Source: Devosia sp. (GTDB taxonomy: Bacteria; Pseudomonadota; Alphaproteobacteria; Rhizobiales; Devosiaceae). From it: a DNA stretch of 8,709 nt. Made by a program: the position numbers and the translations under genes. Each line of letters starts with the position of its first letter. Positions within the stretch are counted from its first letter, which is position 1. The notes beneath the pieces were generated by a model, which was not told where the DNA came from, searched no databases, and saw nothing but the letters and a program-made list of their open reading frames with translations. The stretch lies in the NCBI GenBank assembly GCA_025352765.1, contig JANXSI010000652.1, positions 1 through 8,709 on the forward strand, given 5' to 3'. Below, piece after piece: positions 1 through 6,675 of this stretch.

Positions 1-1296
1 CGGGACGGATTCGAGCTGATCGAAGGGACTGCCGCCTGGGCCGACCCGGCCGGGCCGCTCAACCGGCAGGCCTATGAGAGCTTGCGCGACGAAGTGCTCG
101 ACCAACTGCGGGCCGCGATGCCGGTCGACGGCGTAGTGCTGGGCCTCCACGGCGCGATGGTCGCCGCCGGATACGACGACTGCGAGGGGGATTTCCTGAG
201 CCGCGTGCGCGAGATCGTTGGACCGGATGTCCTCGTCTGCGCCGAACTCGATCCGCACAGTCATTTGACCAGGCAACGTGTCGGGGCGGCGGACTTCTTT
301 GTGGTGTTCAAGGAGTTCCCGCACACCGATTTCGTCGATCGAGCGCGGGACCTCTGGAGCATCGCGCTGCGCAGGCTGCGGGGCGAGGTCGCGCCAGTGA
401 TGTCGGTCTATGATTGCCGCATGATCGACGTGTTTCCGACCTCGCGCGATCCGATGCGCAGCTTCGTCGATCGGCTCTATGCGCTCGAGACGTCCGATCC
501 GGAGATCCTCTCCATTTCTGTCATCCACGGCTTCATGGCGGGCGATGTCCCGGACATGGGAACCAAGGTCATCGTGGTGACCGACAACAAGAAGGCCAAG
601 GGTGATGCCCTCGCCGAGCGCCTGGGGCAGGAGCTGTTTGCGTTGCGCGGGACCTTCATGGTGCCGCAGGTCGACGAGAAAGTGGCCGTAACCGAAGCGC
701 TGGCGGCAACTGCCTGGCCAGTGGTGATCGCCGACGTCTGGGACAATCCGGGCGGCGGCACGGCGGGGGACGCCACGGTGCTGCTCGCCGAGCTGATGGC
801 GAGGAGCGCGACCGACGTCGCCGTCGGCACGATCTGGGACCCCATCGCGGTCCAGATCTGTTTTGCCGCCGGCGAAGGCGCCGAGATCATGCTGCGTTTC
901 GGCGCCAAATCGGCGGCGCAAACCGGCGATCCGATCGACAAATTGGTGACGATCCGAAAGCTCGTGCGCAACGCCGAGATGAAGTTCGGGGCGAGCCTTG
1001 CGCCCTTCGGCGATGCCGCCTGGATTTCCTTCGACGGGATCGACGTGATCCTCAACTCGACGCGGGCGCAGAGCTTTGACCCGAGCCTGTTTTCGGTGAT
1101 GGGGATCGACCCCAGAGCGCGCAAGATCCTGCTGATCAAGTCGACCAACCATTTCTACGATTCGTTTTCGAAGATCGCAGCGTCGATCATCTACTGCGCG
1201 GCCGGCCACCCCTACCCCAACACGCCGGCAACGACGAACTACCGCAAGGCGCCGCGCACCATCTGGCCGATGGTGGCGGACCCCTTCGCGGTCTAG
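1..1296 (+). CDS. M81 family metallopeptidase (MlrC-like), 5'-truncated by the window edge
   Basis: The reading frame is open from base 1 to the TAG at 1294-1296, giving 431 residues. M81 proteins are usually about 490-500 residues, so some 60-70 N-terminal residues lie before the window, and the TTG near 82 is not the real start. The frame shows LHGAMV (nt 145-162), then the likely metal site LDPHSH (D at 250-252, H at 256-258), with a second His 22 residues on in KEFPHTD (322-324). The D-x-H...H spacing matches the zinc ligands I recall for Sphingomonas MlrC. The C-terminal half carries DNPGGG (742-759), a glycine-rich element typical of the family, and KSTNHFYDSF near the end, where many relatives have HFRA-F. 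MlrC hydrolyses linearised microcystin peptides; the substrate of most homologues is unknown. No signal peptide can be judged because the N-terminus is missing. The gene is a separate transcription unit converging on the sugar operon. Family assignment is firm; function is not. Confidence 0.9.
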   Translation, partial: RDGFELIEGTAAWADPAGPLNRQAYESLRDEVLDQLRAAMPVDGVVLGLHGAMVAAGYDDCEGDFLSRVREIVGPDVLVCAELDPHSHLTRQRVGAADFFVVFKEFPHTDFVDRARDLWSIALRRLRGEVAPVMSVYDCRMIDVFPTSRDPMRSFVDRLYALETSDPEILSISVIHGFMAGDVPDMGTKVIVVTDNKKAKGDALAERLGQELFALRGTFMVPQVDEKVAVTEALAATAWPVVIADVWDNPGGGTAGDATVLLAELMARSATDVAVGTIWDPIAVQICFAAGEGAEIMLRFGAKSAAQTGDPIDKLVTIRKLVRNAEMKFGASLAPFGDAAWISFDGIDVILNSTRAQSFDPSLFSVMGIDPRARKILLIKSTNHFYDSFSKIAASIIYCAAGHPYPNTPATTNYRKAPRTIWPMVADPFAV

Positions 1297-1305
1297 AGCA
1301 ACGAT

Positions 1306-3327
1306 TTACGCCTGCGGGTCGGCCCAGTTGCCGTACATGATCGGCATGAGGCCGGCGAAAGCCGAGAAGCGCGCCCAGGACTTGTTCTCGGGTCGCGTCC
1401 AGCCGGTCTCGGCAATCGCCGAGATCCGCGGAAAAACCAGGCGGTCGAAAATGGCGCGATCGGTCATGGGTTCGGACCAGATGCAGGACTGGACGCCCAG
1501 GAGATGCTTCTGCTGTTCGGCGCCCATGCCCTCACGCGGGTCGAACTCGTAGGTTTCCTGCGGACCCGACCAGCCAGCCCAGCCAGCGCCGGGCTCCGAC
1601 CAGGACAGCGAGTTTGCCATGTCGAGATAGTAGCGCTGCCCCGGCGAGACGACGATGTCGTAGCCCTCGGCCGCGAGTGCCGCGTTGATCTCGACGCTCC
1701 GCCAGCCGACGAGGTACGTCGTCTTCTTGTCGACGACGTTGCCGTGCGCCGCCTCTTCCCAACCGCCGGTGATCGCACCCTTGCTGGCAATGTACTGGTG
1801 AATCCGGCGGATGAACTCAGCCTGCAGAACCGCGGTGGCCGAGCCCTCGATCTCGTCGGCCCCGTGCAGATTGCCGACAACGTTGAGCTGAGCCCGGTGC
1901 TTGTCGGCCATCGCATTGCCGGCGAGCTTTTCGAGCAATGCCAGAGCGAGCGGCGACCCGGACCAGGCCGCGAGCGGGACTTCATCCGCGCCTAGATGGA
2001 AGATGCCGCCGGGAAATAGCTCCAGCATCTCGTCAATGACCGTCTCGACGAATTTATAAACCGGCTCGTGCGCCGGGTTGAGGCAATTGTTGGGAAAGCC
2101 CTGGACCGAGAGATACTCGCCGGTCTCGTTAGGATCGCGCAACTCGGGCAGCGACTGCAGCGCGGCGTAGCAATGGCCGGGCATATCGATCTCGGGGACG
2201 ATCTGGATGCCGAGGCTTTGGCCGAGCGCCACAATCTGGCGAATTGCCGCTTTGCTGTAGTAGCCGCCGGTCGGCTGAGCGCCGCTGCCCAACAGCGGCG
2301 GCAACGCCTTGCCAAAACCGCGCCAGGCACCAATCGAGGTCAGCGCCGGGTAGGCGTCGATCTCGACACGCCAGGCCTCGTCCTCGCTGAGGTGCCAATG
2401 GAAGCGGTTCATCTTGCTCCAGGCGATGAGTTTGAGGAGCCGCTCGACCTCGGCGGTCGAATAGAACTGCCGCGCCACGTCCAGATGGGTGCCGCGCCAG
2501 CCGAGCGCGGGTTCGTCCTCGATGCTCCCGCCGGTCGGGAATGTCAGCCGGTCGGGGTATTGCGTCGCACCACGCAGGATCTGGCCGAGGGTAATGAGCC
2601 CGTAGAGCATGCCGGTCCGCGTGGTGGCGGTGATCAGAACGCCGGTTTCCGAAAAGGCGACGGCATAGGCCTCGGGGCCAAAGCCGGCCTTGGCAACCAC
2701 CCGCACCGGCAGACCACCTTCGGCTGCGGGGCGGACGATGCCCTCGACCGGGAAGAGGTCAGAGGTGAGTGTCGCAAAGGCGCCAGCGGCGTTCACCGCA
2801 TCGTCGCCTTCGGGCCTGAGATCAAGTCCCGGCGGAACCGGCGCCGCACCGGTCACGGCGACCTTCTCTGGCCACGGGATGACGGAAATCGATGCCGGGA
2901 CCTTCTTGGGAACGACAAAGCGCATGGCGCCCTTGAGCAGCGGCGCGTTGCTACCGGTGGCTTCGGTGGGTGCCGTCTCGACGCGCACCGAAGTGCCATC
3001 AACCAGCACCACATAGGCGGCGTTGGCGCCATCGCTCCAGTGGCGCAGCGGATAGGACAGGCCCCGCGCCGCAATCGTCCAGGTTGCGCCGGGCGCCAGC
3101 ACGAAGCCTGGCGGCGGCGCAAACAGCGAATGGTTGGACAGCCGCTCCAGCAGGACGCCACCTTCGACCTCGCTGCGCGTGTCGATGCGGGCCGGGCCAT
3201 TGATCCCCAGCTTGAATTGTCCCAGCGGCTCGGTGCCGAGATTGGTCAACTCGATCCCGTAGACCAGTGCTTCCCCATCTCGGGCGGGTGTGAAAGTGGT
3301 CGCAAGCTTGAGGCGTGGTGCAGGCAT
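1306..3327 (-). CDS. Beta-N-acetylhexosaminidase, glycoside hydrolase family 20, probably cytoplasmic
   Basis: A 673-residue enzyme predicted to remove terminal beta-linked GlcNAc or GalNAc by substrate-assisted catalysis. Residues about 1-125 form a beta-rich N-terminal domain (SLFAPPPGFVLAPG at 67-80). Residues about 145-270 resemble the GH20b domain, and 275 onward is the catalytic barrel. Visible GH20 landmarks are GWRGTHLDVAR (276-286), MNRFHWHLSEDE (306-317), VPEIDMPGH (377-385), the catalytic pair D448-E449 in HLGADE, GWEEAAHG (522-529), YYLDM (566-570) and SCIWSE (614-619). All key residues are present. I chose the ATG at 3325-3327 (MPAPRLK); the frame stays open to 3504, but that extension reads antisense-style residues over the regulator gene. 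The ribosome site (GGAA about 8 nt upstream) is weak. There is no signal peptide, so the enzyme should act on imported substrate. It is the last gene of the operon, 34 bp after the RpiR gene. Confidence 0.95.
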   Translation of the reverse strand: MPAPRLKLATTFTPARDGEALVYGIELTNLGTEPLGQFKLGINGPARIDTRSEVEGGVLLERLSNHSLFAPPPGFVLAPGATWTIAARGLSYPLRHWSDGANAAYVVLVDGTSVRVETAPTEATGSNAPLLKGAMRFVVPKKVPASISVIPWPEKVAVTGAAPVPPGLDLRPEGDDAVNAAGAFATLTSDLFPVEGIVRPAAEGGLPVRVVAKAGFGPEAYAVAFSETGVLITATTRTGMLYGLITLGQILRGATQYPDRLTFPTGGSIEDEPALGWRGTHLDVARQFYSTAEVERLLKLIAWSKMNRFHWHLSEDEAWRVEIDAYPALTSIGAWRGFGKALPPLLGSGAQPTGGYYSKAAIRQIVALGQSLGIQIVPEIDMPGHCYAALQSLPELRDPNETGEYLSVQGFPNNCLNPAHEPVYKFVETVIDEMLELFPGGIFHLGADEVPLAAWSGSPLALALLEKLAGNAMADKHRAQLNVVGNLHGADEIEGSATAVLQAEFIRRIHQYIASKGAITGGWEEAAHGNVVDKKTTYLVGWRSVEINAALAAEGYDIVVSPGQRYYLDMANSLSWSEPGAGWAGWSGPQETYEFDPREGMGAEQQKHLLGVQSCIWSEPMTDRAIFDRLVFPRISAIAETGWTRPENKSWARFSAFAGLMPIMYGNWADPQA

Positions 3328-3361
3328 GATGGTATTCCGGAGCTTGAAGTGAAAAATCGGC

Positions 3362-4270
3362 TCAGTCGCCAAGCGGCTGGCCGTCGTCCAGGTCACGATT
3401 GAGGACGAGCTGATGCTTGATGCGGCGCATGCTGGCGACGGCGGCGCCGCCGAGCTTAGTCGCAACCGACTGCGACAGTATGTCGAGAATGGCAAGAAAG
3501 GCATAGCGGCCCGGGGTCGGCCGCACGATGTCGGGGTTTTCCTCGCGGTCGACGGGGATCAGAATGTCGGCCTGCGCCGCCACCGGTGATTTCGAGCGGG
3601 TGACGACAATGCGGGTCAGGCCATTGTCGCCGCCTGCGGCCAGAGCGCGGGCCAAAGGCAGGTTGTTGCCGCTGAGCGAATAGGCGACCAGCACGGTGCC
3701 CACCGGCGCCCCCGCCGCGCGCATCATCTGGGCCTGGTGATCGATCGAGCAGGACACCTTGATGCCCAGCCGAAACAGTCGCGCTTCGGTCTCGCTGGCG
3801 ATCATCGACGACGACCCGCCCGAGCCGAAGGCGACGACATAGTCTGCTGCCGCGATTGCCTCGGCCGCCCGTTCCATCGCTCCGGCGTCGAGGTGGCGGA
3901 CCACGTCGTTGACGGCGCCATGAATGCCATCGGCCACCACATGCGCAATGTCGTCGATGGTATCGGGTCCGCGCTGCGGCAGGTTGTAGCGCTGGCCGAC
4001 GAAATTGCTCTGGGCGAGGCGCAGCTTGAACTCGGCGTAACTATCGCAGCCGAGACGCCGGCAAAACCGCGTCACGGTCGGGGGCGACACCTCTGCCTGG
4101 TTGGCGAGGTCGACAATCGACATTCGAAGGACGGCGCCAACGTCGGCGAGCACCATGTCGCTGAGCAGTTTCTGCGACAGGGTCAGGCCCTCGCGCTCCG
4201 CCCGCAGCACGCCCACCAGATCGAGCGGCGCGTGCCTCGGCTCGGGGCGTGAGGCGAGCTCGAGTGTCAC
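3362..4270 (-). CDS. MurR/RpiR family transcriptional regulator (HTH + SIS)
   Basis: A 302-residue regulator. The N-terminal RpiR helix-turn-helix domain spans about residues 15-90; its recognition region is SIVDLANQAEVSPPTVTRFC (51-70), followed by RRLGCDSYAEFK. A SIS domain spans about 130-265, with the phosphosugar-loop elements GSGGSSS (149-155) and YSLSGNN (197-203). Known RpiR/MurR proteins bind phosphorylated sugars such as MurNAc-6-P or GlcNAc-6-P through the SIS fold and usually repress catabolic genes. Translation appears to start at the GTG at 4268-4270, which overlaps the TGA stop of the ATPase gene (GTGA, 4 bp). No good Shine-Dalgarno precedes it, so translational coupling is likely. 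The position between the ATPase and the hexosaminidase makes it the local regulator, probably autoregulated with the operon. The ligand is inferred to be an amino-sugar phosphate. Confidence 0.93.
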   Translation of the reverse strand: MTLELASRPEPRHAPLDLVGVLRAEREGLTLSQKLLSDMVLADVGAVLRMSIVDLANQAEVSPPTVTRFCRRLGCDSYAEFKLRLAQSNFVGQRYNLPQRGPDTIDDIAHVVADGIHGAVNDVVRHLDAGAMERAAEAIAAADYVVAFGSGGSSSMIASETEARLFRLGIKVSCSIDHQAQMMRAAGAPVGTVLVAYSLSGNNLPLARALAAGGDNGLTRIVVTRSKSPVAAQADILIPVDREENPDIVRPTPGRYAFLAILDILSQSVATKLGGAAVASMRRIKHQLVLNRDLDDGQPLGD

Positions 4271-5343
4271 GCGACCGTCAATCCATCTTTGTCGAACAGA
4301 TGAACCTGGGCGAGGGAAAAGCTCATCTGCAGCGGCTGACCTTCGGTCGCATCGGTATCGCCTTCAAACAGCGAGACGAAGGATTCACCGCCCTTCAGGT
4401 TGGCGTAGATCACTGTATGGATGCCCAGGTGCTCGATCAGCTTGGGGGTGATGTCGAGGGTGAATTCCCCTGCGCCCAGCTTCAGGTGCTCGGGGCGCAC
4501 GCCTACAGTCACCGGCTGGCCGACGAGGGCCGGCGCTGTTCTGTTCATGACCATCTTCCCGAACGAGGGGAGATCGAGAGTCACCCTGCCCGGCTCGGCG
4601 GCAGTGCAGGTGCCGGCAATGAAGTTCATCGTCGGGCTGCCGATGAAACCCGCCACGAACTTGTTCTGCGGCTGGTGATAGAGCTCGAGCGGCGAGCCCA
4701 CCTGCTCGATCCGTCCGGCATTGAGAACTACGATCTTGTCAGCCATGGTCATAGCCTCGACTTGGTCGTGCGTGACATAGACCATCGTGGAGCCGAGCTT
4801 CTTGTGCAGGTCCATGAGTTCGATGCGCATCTCAGCGCGGAGCGCTGCATCGAGGTTGGAGAGCGGCTCGTCGAACAGGAAGATACCCGGTTCGCGCACG
4901 ATGGCGCGGCCGATGGCGACGCGCTGGCGCTGACCGCCGGACAAGGTGCCGGGGCGCTGCTCGAGGCGCGCATCGAGCTGCAGTACTTTCGAAGCGCGAG
5001 CGACGCGCTCCTTGACCTGGTCGTTGGGCAGGCGTTCGACGCGCAGCGGAAAGGCGATGTTTTCAAAGACCGTCATGTGCGGGTATAGCGCGTAGGACTG
5101 GAACACCATCGCAATGCCGCGCTTGACCGGCGGCAAATCGTTGACCTTCTTGCCACCGATGATGATTTCGCCCGAGGTGACGTCCTCGAGGCCGGCAATC
5201 ATGCGCAGCAAGGTCGACTTGCCGCAGCCCGAGGGACCGACAAAGACCACGAACTGGCCGTCGTCGACGTCGAGATCGATGCCTTTGATGATCTCGGAGT
5301 CGCCGAAGGTCTTGTAGACAGCCTTGAGGTTCAGCTCGGACAT
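4267..5343 (-). CDS. ugpC: Sugar ABC transporter ATP-binding protein, UgpC/MsmK/MalK type
   Basis: A 358-residue cytoplasmic ATPase that powers the MalF/MalG-type importer. All nucleotide-binding motifs are intact: Walker A GPSGCGKST (36-44), Q-loop Q82 in VFQSYALYPHM, signature LSGGQ (134-138), Walker B IFLFDEP (155-160 region) and switch histidine H192 in THDQ. A C-terminal OB-fold (TOBE) regulatory domain follows from about 235, including GVRPEHL (281-287). The symbol is the family-level name; no glycerol-3-phosphate binding-protein context is present and the cargo is more likely a sugar. I chose the ATG at 5341-5343 (MSELNLK). A TTG two codons upstream (5347-5349) lies 5 nt from the GGGAG at 5355-5359, whereas the ATG lies 11 nt from it, so either start is possible. 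The TGA stop overlaps the GTG start of the regulator gene. Confidence 0.95.
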   Translation of the reverse strand: MSELNLKAVYKTFGDSEIIKGIDLDVDDGQFVVFVGPSGCGKSTLLRMIAGLEDVTSGEIIIGGKKVNDLPPVKRGIAMVFQSYALYPHMTVFENIAFPLRVERLPNDQVKERVARASKVLQLDARLEQRPGTLSGGQRQRVAIGRAIVREPGIFLFDEPLSNLDAALRAEMRIELMDLHKKLGSTMVYVTHDQVEAMTMADKIVVLNAGRIEQVGSPLELYHQPQNKFVAGFIGSPTMNFIAGTCTAAEPGRVTLDLPSFGKMVMNRTAPALVGQPVTVGVRPEHLKLGAGEFTLDITPKLIEHLGIHTVIYANLKGGESFVSLFEGDTDATEGQPLQMSFSLAQVHLFDKDGLTVA

Positions 5344-5369
5344 GGGCAACGCGTCTCCCGGACGAAGAA

Positions 5370-5395
5370 GGCCGCCGCTCGGAGGAGCGACGGCC
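5370..5395 (-). promoter_or_regulatory. Intercistronic RNA hairpin between the binding-protein and ATPase genes
   Basis: In the operon transcript an 11-nt arm (complement of 5395-5385) pairs fully with a second arm (complement of 5380-5370) around a 4-nt CUCC loop (5384-5381). Ten pairs are Watson-Crick and one is G-U; on the opposite strand the same pair would be an A-C mismatch, so the structure suits the minus-strand RNA. It starts 11 nt after the binding-protein stop codon and ends 10 nt before the GGGAG of the ATPase gene. There is no U-run after it, so it is not a classic terminator. By analogy with hairpins after malE-type genes, it probably protects the upstream mRNA end and lowers expression of downstream genes. 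That role is inference. Confidence 0.7.
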
Positions 5396-5406
5396 GGGGT
5401 TTGGGC

Positions 5407-6633
5407 TTACTTGAACGCTTCGAGTTCGCCGGCGGCCTTGGTCAAGGCAGCCTGCGGCTCGGCAGCGCCGGTCACGACCGACTGCACCATTTCGATCATG
5501 GTGTTCTGCAGGCCGACATAGTCGGTCAGCAGCGGCTCGGGTCCACCGAACTGGATAGAGTCGAGGAACGGCTTCCAGTTGGCGTCGGCGGCGACGAGCG
5601 CGTCGACTGCCGGGCCCGGACGGAGCGGGGTCAGACCCTGCTCGGCTTCATAGGCCGACTGGTTTTCCGGGTTGGTGAGGAACTTGGCGAGATCGGCCGC
5701 CTTGTCCTCGTAGCCGGTGTTCTTGAACACGGCCATCGAGTCCGTGATCAGCAGCGTGCCCGGGCCCTTGGCATCGGGACCAAGCGGCAGCAGGGTGACG
5801 CCCCACTTGAACTTGGCATCCTTGAGCAGGCCACGAGCACCCGAGGCGGCCTGGATCATGCCCAGCTTGCCGTCGAGGAAGATGGCGCGCACTTCGTTCT
5901 GCTCGTAGGCGGTCGGGCCTTCTTCGGCATACGCCGTGATGTCCTTGAGCGCGGTCAGAGCAGCCAGGTTCTGCGGGCTGTCGAGCGTGATCTTGCCATC
6001 GGCGTCAATGACGCTGCCGCCGTTGGTGTACACCCAGTGCAGGAACTGGTGCATGGTGTTGTCGAAGGTCTTGGCGACGACACCAAAGCCGGCAATGCCG
6101 GTCTTTTCCTTGATCGCCTTGGCATCGGCGATTTCTTCAGCCCAGGTCGTCGGCGGCTTCTCGGGATCGAGGCCGGCAGCGGTGAACAGGTCCTTGTTCC
6201 AGTACAGCGCCTTGGTCGAGAACGCGACCGGACGGCCCCACTGGGTGCCACCGAACGTCACGGTGTCGGCGACGTAGTTGTAGTACGACTTCTTCTCGTC
6301 GTCGGTCATCGGCATCGGCACGATGAGGTCGTTGGACGCGAGCTGCTTGAGCGCGCGCGAGCCGATATAAGCGAGGCCCACCGGATTGCCGGCGACGGCA
6401 AGCTGGGTCACCTTGTCCTGGCATTGGCCCCAGCCGACAACTTCGACGTTGACCTTGTAGCCCGGATTGGCTTCTTCCCACTTCTTGATGGTCGCGACGT
6501 GCACGGGGCTGGGCGTATCGCCGCACTCGACGAAGGCCATTTCCGTGTCGGCGGCGAACGCCACCGACGCGAAGCCGGTCGAGGCGAGCAGCGCGACAAT
6601 CGCGCCACCCAATATCCTGGTCTGCATAGACAT
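5407..6633 (-). CDS. Periplasmic sugar-binding protein of a CUT1 ABC transporter (SBP family 1)
   Basis: A 408-residue extracellular solute-binding protein. The N-terminus is a Sec signal peptide: a short basic start (MSMQTR), a hydrophobic core (about 7-20) and an AFA|AD cleavage site after residue 27; there is no lipobox, so the mature protein should be a free periplasmic protein. The body shows MalE-like features: KKWEEANPGYKV (50-61), ALYWNKDLF followed by AGLDPEKPPTTWAE, and a late TPLRPG segment. The mature chain has only two cysteines, C37 and C71, likely a disulfide. The ATG at 6631-6633 is preceded by a strong AAGGGAG (6640-6646) at 6-nt spacing. Expression is therefore probably higher than for the neighbours, as needed for a binding protein. 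It lies 42 bp after the MalG-type gene. The ligand cannot be read from sequence; the linked hexosaminidase suggests an N-acetyl-hexosamine-containing saccharide. Confidence 0.93.
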   Translation of the reverse strand: MSMQTRILGGAIVALLASTGFASVAFAADTEMAFVECGDTPSPVHVATIKKWEEANPGYKVNVEVVGWGQCQDKVTQLAVAGNPVGLAYIGSRALKQLASNDLIVPMPMTDDEKKSYYNYVADTVTFGGTQWGRPVAFSTKALYWNKDLFTAAGLDPEKPPTTWAEEIADAKAIKEKTGIAGFGVVAKTFDNTMHQFLHWVYTNGGSVIDADGKITLDSPQNLAALTALKDITAYAEEGPTAYEQNEVRAIFLDGKLGMIQAASGARGLLKDAKFKWGVTLLPLGPDAKGPGTLLITDSMAVFKNTGYEDKAADLAKFLTNPENQSAYEAEQGLTPLRPGPAVDALVAADANWKPFLDSIQFGGPEPLLTDYVGLQNTMIEMVQSVVTGAAEPQAALTKAAGELEAFK

Positions 6634-6639
6634 TGTGTA

Positions 6640-6646
6640 CTCCCTT
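6640..6646 (-). promoter_or_regulatory. Strong Shine-Dalgarno of the binding-protein gene
   Basis: The minus strand reads AAGGGAG here, 6 nt upstream of the ATG at 6633. It is the best-matched ribosome site in the operon and supports this start. Confidence 0.7.
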
Positions 6647-6675
6647 GGTTTACTGCCCCGAGACGGGACGAGTTC

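Noticed and set aside
477..1148. 223-codon minus-strand open frame inside the M81 gene
   Set aside because: Ser/Ala-rich out-of-frame product opposite the conserved M81 coding sequence.
2068..3402. 444-codon open frame on the plus strand, antisense to the hexosaminidase
   Set aside because: The opposite strand encodes an intact GH20 enzyme with all catalytic motifs; the antisense product shows no family features.
3328..3504. 59-residue N-terminal extension of the hexosaminidase frame
   Set aside because: It lies over the 3' end of the RpiR gene, reads as Ser/Arg/Pro-rich out-of-frame sequence, and the ATG at 3327 gives a natural start with the expected domain edge.
4249..5088. 279-codon open frame on the plus strand over the ATPase gene
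   Set aside because: Shadow of a fully conserved ABC ATPase with every motif intact on the minus strand.
6657..6667. Small CCCG/CGGG hairpin in the 42-bp gap before the binding-protein gene
   Set aside because: Only 4 bp of stem with a 3-nt loop and no U-run; easily expected by chance at this GC content.
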